NCBI GenBank assembly: GCA_036245525.1
Contig: BTPG01000007.1
Coordinates: 166,556,976 to 166,620,975, forward strand
Length of the DNA: 64,000 nt
From: Semisulcospira habei
Taxonomy: Eukaryota; Mollusca; Gastropoda; Semisulcospiridae
Direction: 5' to 3'
The first letter of the stretch is position 1, and each line of letters starts with the position of its first letter. The translations under genes were made by a program, and so were the position numbers. The notes beneath the pieces are model-generated. The model worked only from the letters and a program-made list of their open reading frames with translations. It did not search any database and had not been told where the DNA came from. Below, one piece after another: positions 10,689 to 28,886 of the stretch.

Positions 10689-11187
10689 AAGGCCCTAGGC
10701 CAACTACGCAGGCGAAGAAAGTCAACCGTGCACAAAACCGCAGGGCACAAGTCACGTGCGTCGTCGAACCCCAAGGCCAAGCCAAGGGTGAAGCTCACAA
10801 AGTCAGAGCCGGTAAAAACCGGTCGGCGCACAGTTCACAACTAGTCCAAGCAAAAAGGAAAAGCCACGAATGTAGTGAGTCCACGGCTGAATCGAAAGAC
10901 TCCAATTCAAGCCCAAAGTCAAATAATCACTGAAGACGAAAAACCCGTAGAACGGAGAAAGGCAAAAACTCGACCGTCCCCGGTCGAGCTATGAGTGAAA
11001 CTGATGAGGTCGCCCTGTGCTCGCCGGGATAGGGTAGTAAGGGGAGGCCACCCGGGGTCCTAGTGCTTGGATCCCCGGTGTCTCCTCCCCAGTTGTGTGC
11101 TATACACAACTTTTGCTGAAATCTATAGGCAATAGAGTGTATTCCAGATAGTAATGCCATCGGTAATGTATTTTGAAAAAACAAACC

Positions 11188-11402
11188 CGACCGTCCACGG
11201 TCGAGCTAAGAGTGAAACTGACAGGAGTTCGCTCTATGCTTGCCGGGATAGGGTAGTAAGGGGAGGCCACCCGGGGCCCCTATGTCTGGATCCCCGGTGT
11301 CTCCTCCCCAGTTGTGTAGGGGACACAACTTTGGGCTGAAATCGATAGGCTATAGAGTGTATTCCATATAGTAATGCCATCGGTAATGTATTTTGAAAAA
11401 AT
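11188..11402 (-). mobile_element. Extra copy of the DIRS right terminus
   Basis: This ~215-bp segment repeats 10970-11187 in the same orientation at high but imperfect identity. It includes CGACCGTCC.CGGTCGAGCT, the GGGATAGGGTAGTAAGGGGA stretch and the closing ATGCCATCGGTAATGTATTT. It is a solo end, probably from unequal recombination or a second insertion. It ends only about 12 bases from the last THOC6 exon. Confidence 0.85.
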
Positions 11403-11414
11403 AAACTGCCTCAC

Positions 11415-18340
<6,926 letters not shown>

Positions 18341-19054
18341 TTTCTTTTAGTAGAAAGTTCCCACCACGCCAAACAGCGGTCTAGGGGAGATAATGCACAG
18401 GCAACAGAAAGACGTCGATTAACTACAACCCTTCAAACTATCTCAGACGTTCCTGCTTTCTTCCTTACTGCTCCCCCCCCCCCCCCCTCCAGATTACTTA
18501 CAATTTTCTTTCTAAGCAAAAATGATTCAACTATGCTAAATAAAATATATCACCTGTGCGACACACCCCATTTTAAAATTGTGATTTTTTTAAATGTAGT
18601 TTTTGTTGTGAATCAATAAACCAAACATCCGGTTATTGGTCTGAACTTCCGTTCTGGAATCTAAAGCTTCTGAGGTCTTTGAGTTGCTTTCCATCAAGGT
18701 TTGCATCGATTTTTACAAGCTTTGCCTCATACAGTAAGAAAAACTACGATCTGCATGGAATAAAAATACATTTTTCATTGATCTTTTAGCAGAAAAATAA
18801 CAACAGTGGTGTTCGATTGCGAAATAGGCCTTATCAATCTTCTCTGTGTGCTCACTGGACCTTTGTTGGCTGCACTTTATACTTAATTATAGTAACAGGA
18901 TTCTGCAGGTTTGTCCTTTAAGATAGTTTTAGAAATCAACGAAATACAGTTACATGTAGAATTTTAGCTTAAAACACACGGATAGCAAGGTTTAAAAGGT
19001 TCTTGATAGCCAGCAGGTATTTTTTTTTTTAGCAGAAGGCATATTATTACTTGT

Positions 19055-19960
19055 ATTACGAGTTAGGCTTTGCCAGTGGTTCTTGTCGCCTCGAGGGTCC
19101 GGTCAGGGTGGTAAGTGTTGGAGGTACGAGTCGAGGGCTTTAGCCCGAAACTCTTACCTCCAATATGTTGAACCACCTGACTAGGCCCAAGAGGCGACAA
19201 GAACCACTGGCAAAGTCTAACTGAACTCGTAATACGATTTTGTCTTCAATGTAAAAAGTATAATGTGAAGTATACCCTTGACAGGACCCCAAACTTTACG
19301 TGTGACGTAGAGATTCAGAGGACGTACATCTCCATGTCAGACTATCAGTCAACAATCTCGCGCGAACTGCATTCGCCTGGAATTTCTCTCTCGGGTATTT
19401 TTTGATTTAGCACAGTTTCAGTAATTTTTTTGGTATGAAATTGGTAATATAGGTCAAACACAATGTGTGCATTTAGTTATTTTGTTGCGTAACCCTCTCA
19501 ATTTGTATTTATCCAGCTTTTGGTTTCTTTGCCTTTTTGAATATGCTCAGTACGTGATGGGGCCTTCGCTTCAGTTGAATTTTCCTGTCAGTGATGTTAT
19601 CTAACCTATCCAATTATTCAGTTATGTTTTGACTGGTACCACTGCCAGTGGTATCACAGAAAACCTATATATAGTTCTTTTTGTTGTGTAGCCCCCTAAA
19701 TTGTTTATTTACTATTATGTTTTTGTTTAGAAGTTTGACTGAATGAAGATTAGTTTGTACTGGTATGTTTGTACCGAAAAATGTGATTGGCCAAAGATTT
19801 ATTTGGGGGAGAACGCTTTGCTCAGCGAGTAATGACTAATGGTGTCATTATAACATGTAATAAGGGATCCTACTTATCACATGTTACCGTGGTACTCATG
19901 TTGCCTTGAGAAGGAGCGACCAGGGGAAAAAAATTGAATAGAGCCAGGCCAATGAGAAAA
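19055..19960. repeat. ~0.9-kb dispersed non-coding repeat with a terminal hairpin
   Basis: It starts with a ~180-bp hairpin (GGCTTTGCCAGTGGTTCTTG and its complement near 19200), followed by sequence that is matched in inverted orientation at 58165-57891 and 49562-48998. Shared blocks include GTTTGGGGTCC, CGCGCGAACTGCATTCGCCTGG and GCTTTGCTCAGCGAGTAA. No coding capacity is seen. It lies between the THOC6 start and the small plus-strand gene. Confidence 0.75.
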
Positions 19961-20103
19961 AGTGTAAAGACACTGAAGGAAGACAATTTATTTTATCCGA
20001 GGCAGACTATGCATTGTAATATTTCAATCACCATCTTATATGTGCTGGCCATTTGGGATTCTCTTCTAATTAATTTGGCCACCTGTTATGTCATTGTCAG
20101 TAT

Positions 20104-20297
20104 TAACCCTGTATCTGCCCGTGGAGGTATATTGTGTTTTTGAAGCCATAGTAAATTAACGTAAAAAATGTGAATACAAATTGATTTCAGCAAAAGGCAT
20201 AGATCCTTATGAGCCCTGAAACTGCAGGGGACTCTTGAGGATTATATGTACCTTGCATCTATTGTGTTTACTTTTTCTCAGCAGTCTAAGGGTTATT
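20104..20297. mobile_element. TTAA hairpin MITE, family B (decayed)
   Basis: Begins TTAACCCTG and ends CTAAGGGTTA. The core GGCATAGATCCTTATGAGCC pairs imperfectly with its right arm. It would lie upstream of or within the 5' region of the small ORF at 20414. Confidence 0.65.
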
Positions 20298-20413
20298 TTG
20301 AAAAACTTTATTACTTTTGTATTCAGGTTGCTGTCGGTTTCCTTGACACAGATCTACCTAAGTGAGTGTTCTGACATACCTGTTCAGGAAAAAGTGCATT
20401 ATAGCCAGCAACC

Positions 20414-20602
20414 ATGCTGCCTGAAGACTCTCCAGCCAAGCACATCCATCGGAAATTGTCTTCTCACATTCCATCCTTCTCGGATATATTTGACGAGGAG
20501 TCTTTCTACATTTTTGCAGCATTAATCACCGTTGGAAGCATCGTCGCAGCTGTGATTGCTTCGCGCTACGTAACGGTCAAGGATGCAGGACACATAGATT
20601 GA
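20414..20602 (+). CDS. Possible 62-residue single-pass membrane protein
   Basis: The ATG at 20414 has a fair start context (GCAACCATGC). A possible splice acceptor, TTTTGTATTCAG, lies about 90 bp upstream, so an upstream non-coding exon is plausible. The N-terminal half is polar (residues 1-30, with KHIHRKLSSHIPSFSDIF). One hydrophobic segment at about residues 31-52 (FYIFAALITVGSIVAAVIAS) is followed by a short charged tail ending DAGHID. I do not recognise the family. The clear membrane segment and non-repetitive composition set it apart from chance frames, but no homology or transcript evidence is available here. Confidence 0.45.
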   Translation: MLPEDSPAKHIHRKLSSHIPSFSDIFDEESFYIFAALITVGSIVAAVIASRYVTVKDAGHID

Positions 20603-20603
20603 A

Positions 20604-20698
20604 TCTTTGACCGTTTGGCCGTCGGTAGTGATTTTTGTTTCAAAGATTCCTGCAGGAATCATTGGGACAAAAAGTGCCACTGACAGCCAAAGGGTTAA
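20604..20698. mobile_element. TTAA hairpin MITE, family C
   Basis: Left end GACCGTTTGGCCGTCGGTAG, right end ACTGACAGCCAAAGGGTTAA, centre GATTCCTGCAGGAATC. It lies just after the stop of the small ORF. Confidence 0.75.
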
Positions 20699-21214
20699 TG
20701 CAGCAGATGGAGAGAGAATCTCATGAACAATGGGTTGGAAGACATTTTAATCATGGATGCACACAAGACTTTGTATTCCAATGTAGCCTCCTTGTACAGG
20801 CAGCCACTGGTACTTCTTTACAGTACTGGAGCTGCTTGCACAAGGGGGTACACTTTTTGGTTTTTACTATTATAATATTTCACTAATTGCAGTTTGTGTG
20901 CATGAATCTTCAACTACCAGATTAGCTTGGTGACTAACGAGGCACTAGATCTCAGACTAATTGTTCACTGATTTGAGCTGTGGTGTTCAAACCATCTCCA
21001 GTGCTTGTGATACGTACTGGTCGTAGGTGGTGTCAAATGTAAAAGCAAGCATGGGTGAAAGTTTACAGATGGAAAGACTGGCATCCGTAAATTTAGAAGT
21101 CTTGCATACAGAAATTTCCATGTTTTTACACAAATGTCAGAAATAAAAAATGTCAAGTTTAGAATACCAGAACACACATCTCTGAAGTGCTTGAAAACTG
21201 CAAAAAGTTGGAAA

Positions 21215-21330
21215 TATGCCACAAATACACTTCTATTCAAATGAAATGCTTAGAATAGAAGTGTCCTTGTGGCACACTTTCTTGAGTGGGTCTATTTGGG
21301 GCGTACTCCAGCAAACGGTAGAATATTCAT
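21215..21330. mobile_element. Hairpin element, family G
   Basis: CACTTCTATTCAAATGAAAT pairs with TAGAATAGAAGTGTCC. It is followed by GTGGGTCTATTTGGGGCGTA, the block shared with the copies near 42.5-43.9 kb. Confidence 0.65.
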
Positions 21331-21683
21331 CAGAGTCATGGCTATCACTACAGTACATGATTCATGGAGCCTGGCCTGATTTTCTGTATTTTGACAATTA
21401 TCAACTTTCACCCATTGCAAATGTGAAGAGTTTGGAACAGATTTTAAAAATAAATCTCATTTCACACCAAAATGTTGGGTACATTATTGCTAGTCCTGTA
21501 ATAGTATTATAGTATGTGCAGTACACATCTCCTTGATTTCATACAAACTAAACTGCATTTTTATTCAGGACATAATATATAATTTATCTTTTGTATTTTC
21601 TGAATCTCACTGAATTATGTTGTTTAACCCCATCACTGCCAATAAAAAAAGCTGAACACAATCTAACTGCAAGATACATAGAG

Positions 21684-22558
21684 CAGACCTGCCTACACTA
21701 CGTATTGACCATAGAAAAGTACGTATTTTTTAGCAAACTACGATAGCTACGCATTGTTCAGCAAACTACATAACATTGTTACATTATTTGTACGTAATAC
21801 ATAGCGCAGTTTCCCCGAAGGCTAGTGACGAAGTCTGATCCATGTTTTTTGTCCTGCTGATTTACAATTTTGGCGCACTGCATTCAGAAGAACATGCGCC
21901 CACTTGTGTTACGCATTGTACTCTCGCACGAGTTAAACAAGCGCTTAGGCGGGTGTGTTTGAGCATGAACGCACTTTTTCCAGTAGTTCTGTCAAGGCGA
22001 ACATGGCGGCGGAAGAGAACAAGCTCGCCCACGAAACTGATGATGAGAGAGATTTGGAAGACAGTTTTTTGCACAAGAGTTCCGAAGGGAGAAAGAAGAA
22101 TGTGAAGATGAATTCACAGACATTTATAGCGCGCTATCAGGAGAAGTACCCTTACCTCATAGCTTCGAGGAAGAGTAAGCATCATGCCCACTGCATGTTG
22201 TGCAAGGCCGATTTCTCCATGAAGAGCAGCAGAGTCTTTGATTTCTTTTTGTTTTAAGAAAACTGAAATGCTAACTGGAACACCTGCTACTGTTAACTCC
22301 TAAATAACTAAGAGCGCTTTCCGCTTTTCTATAAAAACTTGTGTGCCAGAAAGCACCCTCGGTTGTCACAAGGTTAATAGAGCCAGGTGTTATTATACAA
22401 GCATGCAAGATGTGCAGTTAGTATGATGATCAGGTTTGGTTTTCCACCCTGAAGCTGCGATGCCCCGTCTGCACGAGGAGACTACTCATTTGGCAGTAAA
22501 ACTACTTATTTTGACCCTGATGACTACTCCTGGCAAGTTGGATGGGTAGGCAGGTCTG
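21684..22558 (+). mobile_element. Internally deleted hAT-like element (875 bp)
   Basis: Terminal inverted repeats CAGACCTGCCTAC and GTAGGCAGGTCTG enclose 875 bp. The flanks carry a 6-bp direct repeat ATAGAG (21678-21683 and 22559-22564). Inside, the plus strand encodes the start of a transposase-like protein and then decays. This fits a non-autonomous deletion derivative. Confidence 0.8.
22003..22257 (+). pseudogene. Transposase N-terminal stub (zinc-finger part)
   Basis: From the ATG near 22003 (MAAEENKLAHETDDERDLED) the frame runs to TFIARYQEKYPYLIASRKSK and then HHAHCMLCKADFSMKSS. The CMLC pair and its setting resemble the N-terminal BED/TTF-like zinc fingers of hAT transposases, where His/Cys ligands and a longer catalytic region should follow. 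After SMKSS the similarity ends and the frame closes at 22257. An upstream in-frame Met at 21955 is possible. No catalytic domain is present. Confidence 0.55.
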
Positions 22559-22744
22559 ATAGAGCCTCATGAGCCCCCACAGTTGTGGGGCCTCATAAGG
22601 ATCTGTGCCACTTGCCGACAACTTTGTAGCCCAGGTTCTTAGATGGCTTGGCCCTTGGCGCTGAGTTCAGAAAGATTTCAGAAACACTAACTGCGTCCAC
22701 TGGCAGTGAAGGGGTAAACTGTTTTTGATTACGTCCATCTTGTA

Positions 22745-22803
22745 TACACGTGCATGCTTGTCTGCGAGTTTAAGTCCACAATCACAGACCAGAACAGCAC
22801 AAA
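22745..22803. repeat. Hairpin element, family E
   Basis: The arms are built on TGCTTGTCTGCGAGTTT and AATCACAGACCAGAACAGCA. Better-preserved copies lie at 29725-29793 and 23349-23460. Confidence 0.5.
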
Positions 22804-22876
22804 TACAGTGATGAATCATAAAATATTTTTTTGTGCTTTAGAAATTTGTGAGTGCATGCTTGTTATTTTGGTCCTA

Positions 22877-22964
22877 CTAACCCTTTGGCGGTAGTGGTCA
22901 TAGTTTCGATGATTCCTGCCAAAATCATCATGACAAAAGCCACTACTAACAGCCAAAGGGTTAA
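22877..22964. mobile_element. TTAA hairpin MITE, family C
   Basis: CTAACCCTTTGGCGGTAGTG at the left pairs with CACTACTAACAGCCAAAGGG then TTAA at the right. Confidence 0.82.
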
Positions 22965-23348
22965 CAAAATTTGACCATGGCCTGTTTGTTTATGAAGTAC
23001 TTGTCAGTGATTCTGGACTTCATGCCTTGAAAGGTCCAAAATTACTAACTAGCACAATTAAGAAATGCAAACAAAAAAAAAACAAAGAAAATTCCAACAA
23101 AGAAACACAGTAAACTTGTCCTTTTTAAGCGTGTTTTTTTTTCTTGGGGTTTCCTTTGCATTTTACATGCTTGGCAGTCGCCATTTTGGTCTAAACAGAA
23201 AATATGAATACCCCAGTTTGAGACGTCTTTGTGCAATCTAACCGTTGTTTGTTTATTCCATTGTGTGCAATATTATTGTAAGTTCATGTACATCACAGTG
23301 AATAATGGAAATAAACCAGTTTCTGTACTTTACAGAGAAGTAATAGGT

Positions 23349-23460
23349 ATGCTGGTGTGTGTATAAGTATGTGATTTTAGGCTGAACTGCCAGGAGCGCA
23401 TCTATGAGTTTGGAACTTACGTTGCAGTCTTGTGAAGTCAAAATCACATACCAGCACACT
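23349..23460. repeat. Hairpin element, family E
   Basis: TGCTGGTGTGTGTATAAGTA and TGTGATTTT at the left pair with AAAATCACATACCAGCACA at the right, around a ~50-bp spacer. Confidence 0.65.
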
Positions 23461-23461
23461 T

Positions 23462-25900
23462 AACACAAGTCAGCCTCCGTATTGTGCACTCCAGTAAACA
23501 GCAGGTTCTGATATAACACATGCAGGTCTCTGGCTCCCACATGGGTGCCTGAAGCAAAAGGTCTTTAGGTTGACATCAGCCTTAGCTGGCCCATGTACAG
23601 GCCAGCTAAGGGTGATTTTTGCTGTATTTCAGTGCAAAGACTGTTTGCTTAGCAAGTGGTTTTTCTTCGTAAGTCTGTAAAAATTCTGCACCACATGTAC
23701 AATAACGTAACTAATGACACCTGGGTGCTGCACAATACTGAGGCTGACCTGTACTGATATGCTAAAAACTAAGACAGTACATACTGCAAAGGCTTTAAGA
23801 GCCATTACAGTATGTTTTATTTTAGTGCAACTTTACTTTCTTTATTTGATACACAAGACATTGCTTGCATTACAAAGTGAAAAATGTGCAATACATGTAT
23901 ATCTGTTTTAACAAAGTTTCTTTGACTGTTTTTGTTTAATTCATTCCTTGTCACAGAACATTAAATGCATGATTGTTATGCACAGATTTCAGTGTACATC
24001 GGTATTCAAGGTTTGTGCAAGTGTGTGTGCATGTATGAGTGTAAGTGTGTGCATGCGCACTATGGGAAACTCACACAGGTGTAAGAGTTATTTTGAGTAA
24101 GAACAGACACATAAAACACCATGAGAAGGCCAGGAATTGTGATAACCACTGCAGTAATTCAAGATGACTTTATTGTTGCTGTGATAGAAAATAATCATAC
24201 ACAGCAAAACTTGTCTTGCCACCGCAGGTGCTGCTCACATTCACTCGCTTGCTCATTCCACAAATTACAATAACACAGCTACAAAATGGACAATGACTCG
24301 GGACGGGTGAAGCCCGTTGCCAAGGCATCTAATGGCCGGCGCCAGTGGCCTCATCCCGACCCGAACTTCCCTAACAAAAACAGAATGCTAAGACAGCCCT
24401 AATTCTCTTAAACACAAGTGTATGCTCTATAGTTAAATTCCTACTTGACTAAAGCTAGTACATAAAAATCCCCCCACCCGGATCTGACCTGGGGAACTTG
24501 GGTGGGGTAAACTACTTTTTAGTTCTCAGGGTCACCCTGGTCAGCCCCACATGGTGGGTTTTCCACTCTATTCTGGGACATGTGTTTCTGTCAACCCTTG
24601 GTCCATTCACCTGTATTTTACTTTTTTAAACTCTCCCTACTGTCTGCGCTGCCTGTAGCTCTTGATATTGGATGTGTTGCTAAATGGTCTTAGGTTTATT
24701 TATCGTATTAGACTGACTGGTGACATAATTCAATATTCTGTTTAGTTTTTTTTTCACTAGCAGTGCAGGCACTTCCTGAGAAAGTCTTGTTGCTGTCGGG
24801 ACGTTAAGCAATGTACAACCAACCTAGTACATAAAAATACAAGTTAACAACGGAAACAAATTACCATAGAAAGGAAAATAATCTCCGATCTAGGCAACAT
24901 AAAACAACGGTCAAAGCTGCACCTGGAGGCTCATCGCTTTAGTACTGTTGTATAGCGCCGGTGTTCAGAGGGCACCGCTCCGACAAAGTCCGTCAACATC
25001 ATTTATAACGCATACTTTCATGATGGTAACAGTCATGAGTCATTATAATTAAATAAAACAAGCACCCCCACACACAGTCATATTCACTGGCACGCCGCTT
25101 GTGGGGAAATATCTGTCAACAGCGAAGGTCAGTGCGGTGTTAGGAAAGCTCGCTGGTAAATGCTTCTCTGTGTGCTTCCACGCTCTTCTGTGGAGTCAGT
25201 CGGAATGAAGTTGAAAAATCTGGCAGTGCGTTAGTCTGTGAATAATGTAGGATGTAGCCCGGGGTGTAGGGGGCTCTGGATAGAGGTAGTACCTTTGCTG
25301 TTCGGCAGCTGCGTCCTACATAGGACGCCGGACGGGCATCACTGGTCCTCATCCATCTCCTTAATCTCTCACGTGCTGGCTCCAAGCGCCACACCCTGGC
25401 AAACCACCTCAGCTGGTGGGCTCAGTAAACCACGTGAGGGGGTGGTGTTCACATTGCACCACTAGGCGGATGAGCTGTTTCTGACAGCCAACGGCTAGAG
25501 GACGGAGGAGATCAGGTTGGATCCAACGGCCAAATGTGGGGGAGTAAACCCTTCAAATCAGGAGTGGAGCCCCAAAGGCAGACAGCTGCCTGTATTCATG
25601 CACTGTTCTGGCAGCTCCTGCAGCCAAACTGGTGCCAAACGTACTGCTTTGCATTCCTTTGGATACATCAGCGAGGCCGAGAGGGGGATCTTGACGACTG
25701 GGCATCCCAGGATCTCCATACACTTCGCCCAGGCTTGCGCACTGGAGAGGTCACTCCAGTGATTGACCCAGCAAGCGCATACTCCATTGTCTTTCGAGAC
25801 TGGACAGGATGCTGAACAAGCCCGGAATAGCAGATGTTTAGTAATTCCACAGTTCATCTGGCATGCTCTTCTTTAGATACATAGGCTGGCACAAAACAAG
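23462..25900. other. Intergenic stretch, no supported gene
   Basis: No exon that I can defend. The 24750-24830 segment (CTGAGAAAGTCTTGTTGCTG, then GTCGGGACGTTAAG) looks like the 3' tail of a dispersed retroelement. Several open frames at 25140-25857 on both strands are GC-richer than their surroundings but show no known motif. They could be 3' untranslated or decayed sequence of the cadherin-like pseudogene to their right. Confidence 0.4.
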
Positions 25901-26589
25901 TCTAACTTCCGACTATTGTACAAGATTACGATGTTCTAGTCGGTACACCACAGGTATCACATAAAGTTGTCAAAGGTGTCATTATTGCACATTATAATTA
26001 TGTTGATTATATGAAGCTCATGTCAACCATTTTACTTCAGTGGCTAGCTCACTGCTAGGAGTTGCCATAGTACACGTTTTTATTCGGCATCTGTTTTCAC
26101 TGGATAGTTCTGAGACGCATATGTACATGTACCTCTTACACAATATCTCGGAATGTCAGTCTCCGCAGTGACTGAACATTTGTCATTGTACTTACTATTT
26201 TGGGGGGAAGGACTTGTTGAGATGCTTTGGTTGGGCTGTAGGTGGCTTTTGCTTAGTGGTCTCCACTGGCGTCACTTTCCAACTGAAAAAAAAAACAACA
26301 CAACAGATTGACGTCAAAAAGAATATGAAAATCAGTGGTATGTTGGAATCAGGGTCAGTTGCATGAGTGAGCTTATAACCCTATGCTAGCCACTAAGGAA
26401 GGTGCTCCGCTACAGCAGAGCATCTTGCTTAGTGGCTGGCAGAGGACTAAGCGCACTCATGCAATTGGCCACAGGGCTTACTGGGCGTGCATACTATTTA
26501 GACTAACTCTACTTGTGCAGAACCTGCCCCTTGTGCAGATCGTGCGAGCAATTGACGTTACACATTATGTCCCTTAGATCACAACATTT

Positions 26590-26685
26590 TTAACCCATTC
26601 AGCCCTGAGTCCCAACAACAGGAGATTGCTTGACCATGACTCGCAAGGGTAGCGCCAGTTAGCTTGGCGCTTGAAGGCTCGATCA
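26590..26685. mobile_element. TTAA MITE family A, left half only
   Basis: TTAACCCATTCAGCCCTGAG to TTAGCTTGGCGCTTGAAGG. The right arm is replaced by ATCAATCAATC repeats. Confidence 0.65.
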
Positions 26686-26750
26686 ATCAATCAATCAGTC
26701 AGTCGGATGGATGGTCAGATTCATTAACTAGTCGGTTCAGTATGTACATT

Positions 26751-26796
26751 GATGGATGGATGGATGGATGGATGGATGGATGGATGGATGGATGTC
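26751..26796. repeat. (GATG)n microsatellite
   Basis: About eleven units of ATGG/GATG. Related degenerate units continue to 26930. Confidence 0.95.
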
Positions 26797-27477
26797 CGGC
26801 CGGACTCATTTATTAATTTATATAGTCACTGACTGGTCGGTCCAGTATGTAGGCCTACAACGATGGACGGATGGATGCCGATAGATAGATGCATACATGC
26901 ATCCATCCATCGGATCCATGACCATGATCAACTATCACCGAATCGATCATCAATCAACTGAATCGGCACAAAAAGACCTAGTGCAAATGTCCCACCTAAA
27001 GAAGTCCCCACGCTGGCACTCTGACTGGCAGTGACTGAAGTAGTACACACTGTTGACGAAGCCTGGGACCATTGTCATTTATGTCCTGTATGGAAACGGT
27101 CACTGTCGCCGTCACTGACAGACCGCCACTGTCCTCCACCTGCAAGGTCAACAGCAAAGGTCAAGGTCAAAATCATGTCTAAAGCAGTAAGGTTAAAACA
27201 CAGACGGGCACGCACGTGATGCCAAGTTTATGACAAAGCTAATGTCGGAGTCCGGCTCTGACGAACAGCAGCCAGTTATTCTTCAGTCAGAATCGGACCA
27301 ATAACGTAGGCCGTTTTAAGCACACCTTCGTAGTCAAGGAAAGACTGACAGTTGCAATTGGTTGCGCCCCTTTATAGTAAGGACTAGAGGGGACGTTTCT
27401 CTGGGTCGCCTCGATCACTGCGGCATACGTCCTCATAAACGTTGTACTGTTTCACCGGATGCACCTCAACCTGTTGA

Positions 27478-27563
27478 CGGCATGCGAGCAAGAGGCATAC
27501 ATTCTCATGAGCCCCTGCGGCCCGCAGGGGCTCATGAGAATCAGTATATGCCTCTTGCAGATG
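27478..27563. mobile_element. Hairpin core of MITE family B
   Basis: An 86-bp near-perfect palindrome, GAGCAAGAGGCATACATTCT paired around GGCCCGCAGG. The TTAA ends are not evident. Confidence 0.75.
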
Positions 27564-28689
27564 GAGCGGTCTGGATGAATCCACGCAATGTTTGAAATCC
27601 AGCAAAGCGTGAGCCCTACTTTTGATTTAGGCAAAACCCCTATATATACGGGACTTAACATAAAATTGAATCCAAAAACGTCAGTAACCTTAATGAGACA
27701 AGAAAACAGCTGAGACAGGCTGGCATCATCCACATCATAGACGGTGCTATTAGCTCATGATGCCGCCGGTTGTGGAGCTGACGCTGATGTAGCTACAGCT
27801 GCTGGCGCTGCTGCTGTCCGGGCTGTAGGTCAGGCTGTCGCCGTTGTCGGGGTCCGTCACTAATGTTGTGGGTGCGCTGAACGATATGCCCGCTTGGTAG
27901 CCAGAAAAAGAAAAAAAAAAAAAAAATAAAAAAAAAGGAGAACAGGACAGAGAGATTAGGCGACGCTTTACGAGTTTTACATACATCATTGAAGTCATGA
28001 CCTCTTGCGTTCCTCTTGGGTCAGGGAAGGGAGGTGTGGGGTGGGGGGGGGGGGGGTGGAGGTGAAGGGGCGAAGAGGTGAAAGGAGCCACGCGTGCCAA
28101 CGGCCGCCGACGTCGGCCCGATTACCTTGTGCGCATTGGGAAGGCGTTTAGGCTTCAGTGTGTATCGATTTAACCCATATCATACTGAGGCTAAAATCTG
28201 TCTTTTAAGACCACTTTGCAAGGTGTTTGCTCAGACCTGGTTTTACTGTAACTTACACACAACAACAAAAAACAACACCAGCAACAACATCTTACACGAA
28301 TAAATGGTGAAAGGACAAGACGCAGACGTGACGCAGGTCAAGCCATAGTTGAGCTGATCGCCCTAAGAATCGCAGGTGAGGGCTTCAAAGATAATGGAAC
28401 CCACGCCCACACTGGTGTCCACAGTGGTGGAGTCTGCAATGCGGAAATACTGACAGCCCCACAAGGTGACCCCCCCGGAGTGTCTAAAATGCAAATATAC
28501 TAGAACCTGTTTAGAAAATAAATGTGTATTGAAGACAGGTGCTCCCTCAAGAAGAGTCTTGGAATGGCAATAAGTGTCACCTGTCATTAAAGACCACCAT
28601 TTACCTGTCTGATAGTCTTTAACGACAGGTGATCCGTCATTAGCTTGGTCACTCAAAACAACTTCTGCTGTAAATAACTCATGTAACCT

Positions 28690-28886
28690 CATGGCTGCAT
28701 TTCCCAAATTTTGGAGGTGTTACCTAACAACTGTGTGCCAGCTGCAGGAGATGGATGGACCATGATAATTCAAGGGTAGTGCCAGATGAGCTTGGCGCCT
28801 TCAGGCGCCAAGCTCATCTGGTACTACCCTTGAATTATCATGGTCCATCCATCTCCTGTTGTAGGGCGTTGGCGCAAACTGAGATA
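28690..28886. mobile_element. TTAA hairpin MITE, family A
   Basis: CCCAAATTTTGGAGGTGTTA leads into a palindrome around GGCGCCTTCAGGCGCC. The ends lack a clear TTAA. Confidence 0.78.

Larger units (their letters stand above)
5350..11187 (-). mobile_element. DIRS-type retrotransposon, copy 2 (full length, defective)
   Basis: The element is bounded by a ~44-bp inverted terminal repeat: TTTGTTTTTTCAAAATACAT at 5350 and its reverse complement ending at 11187. Genes run on the minus strand: gag-like 10688-8164, RT plus RNase H remnant 8435-6900, tyrosine recombinase ~6630-5496. The inverted termini, the lack of an integrase or LTRs and the recombinase identify a DIRS element. Compared with copy 1 it has lost about 300 bp that carry most of RNase H (junction near 7016-7020). 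Frameshifts occur within gag and RT. Confidence 0.9.
21624..22716. mobile_element. TTAA hairpin MITE, family B, split by a hAT derivative
   Basis: The left part 21624-21683 starts TTAACCCCATCACTGCC. The right part 22559-22716 contains CATGAGCCCCCACAGTTGTG and ends GGCAGTGAAGGGGTAAA. The intervening 21684-22558 is a separate insertion. Confidence 0.8.

Noticed and set aside
1..11187. LTR retrotransposon or retrovirus-like element
   Set aside because: No LTRs, integrase or protease motifs; the tyrosine recombinase and inverted ends fit DIRS.
25140..25857. Open frames on both strands of 60-99 codons
   Set aside because: None shows a known domain and they overlap each other. A match of the minus frame to the end of the cadherin tail was tried but the phase does not join.
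28363..28433. In-frame TAG as a recoded codon in the cadherin-like exon
   Set aside because: Neighbouring homologous exons also carry frameshifts and stops, so simple pseudogene decay explains it.
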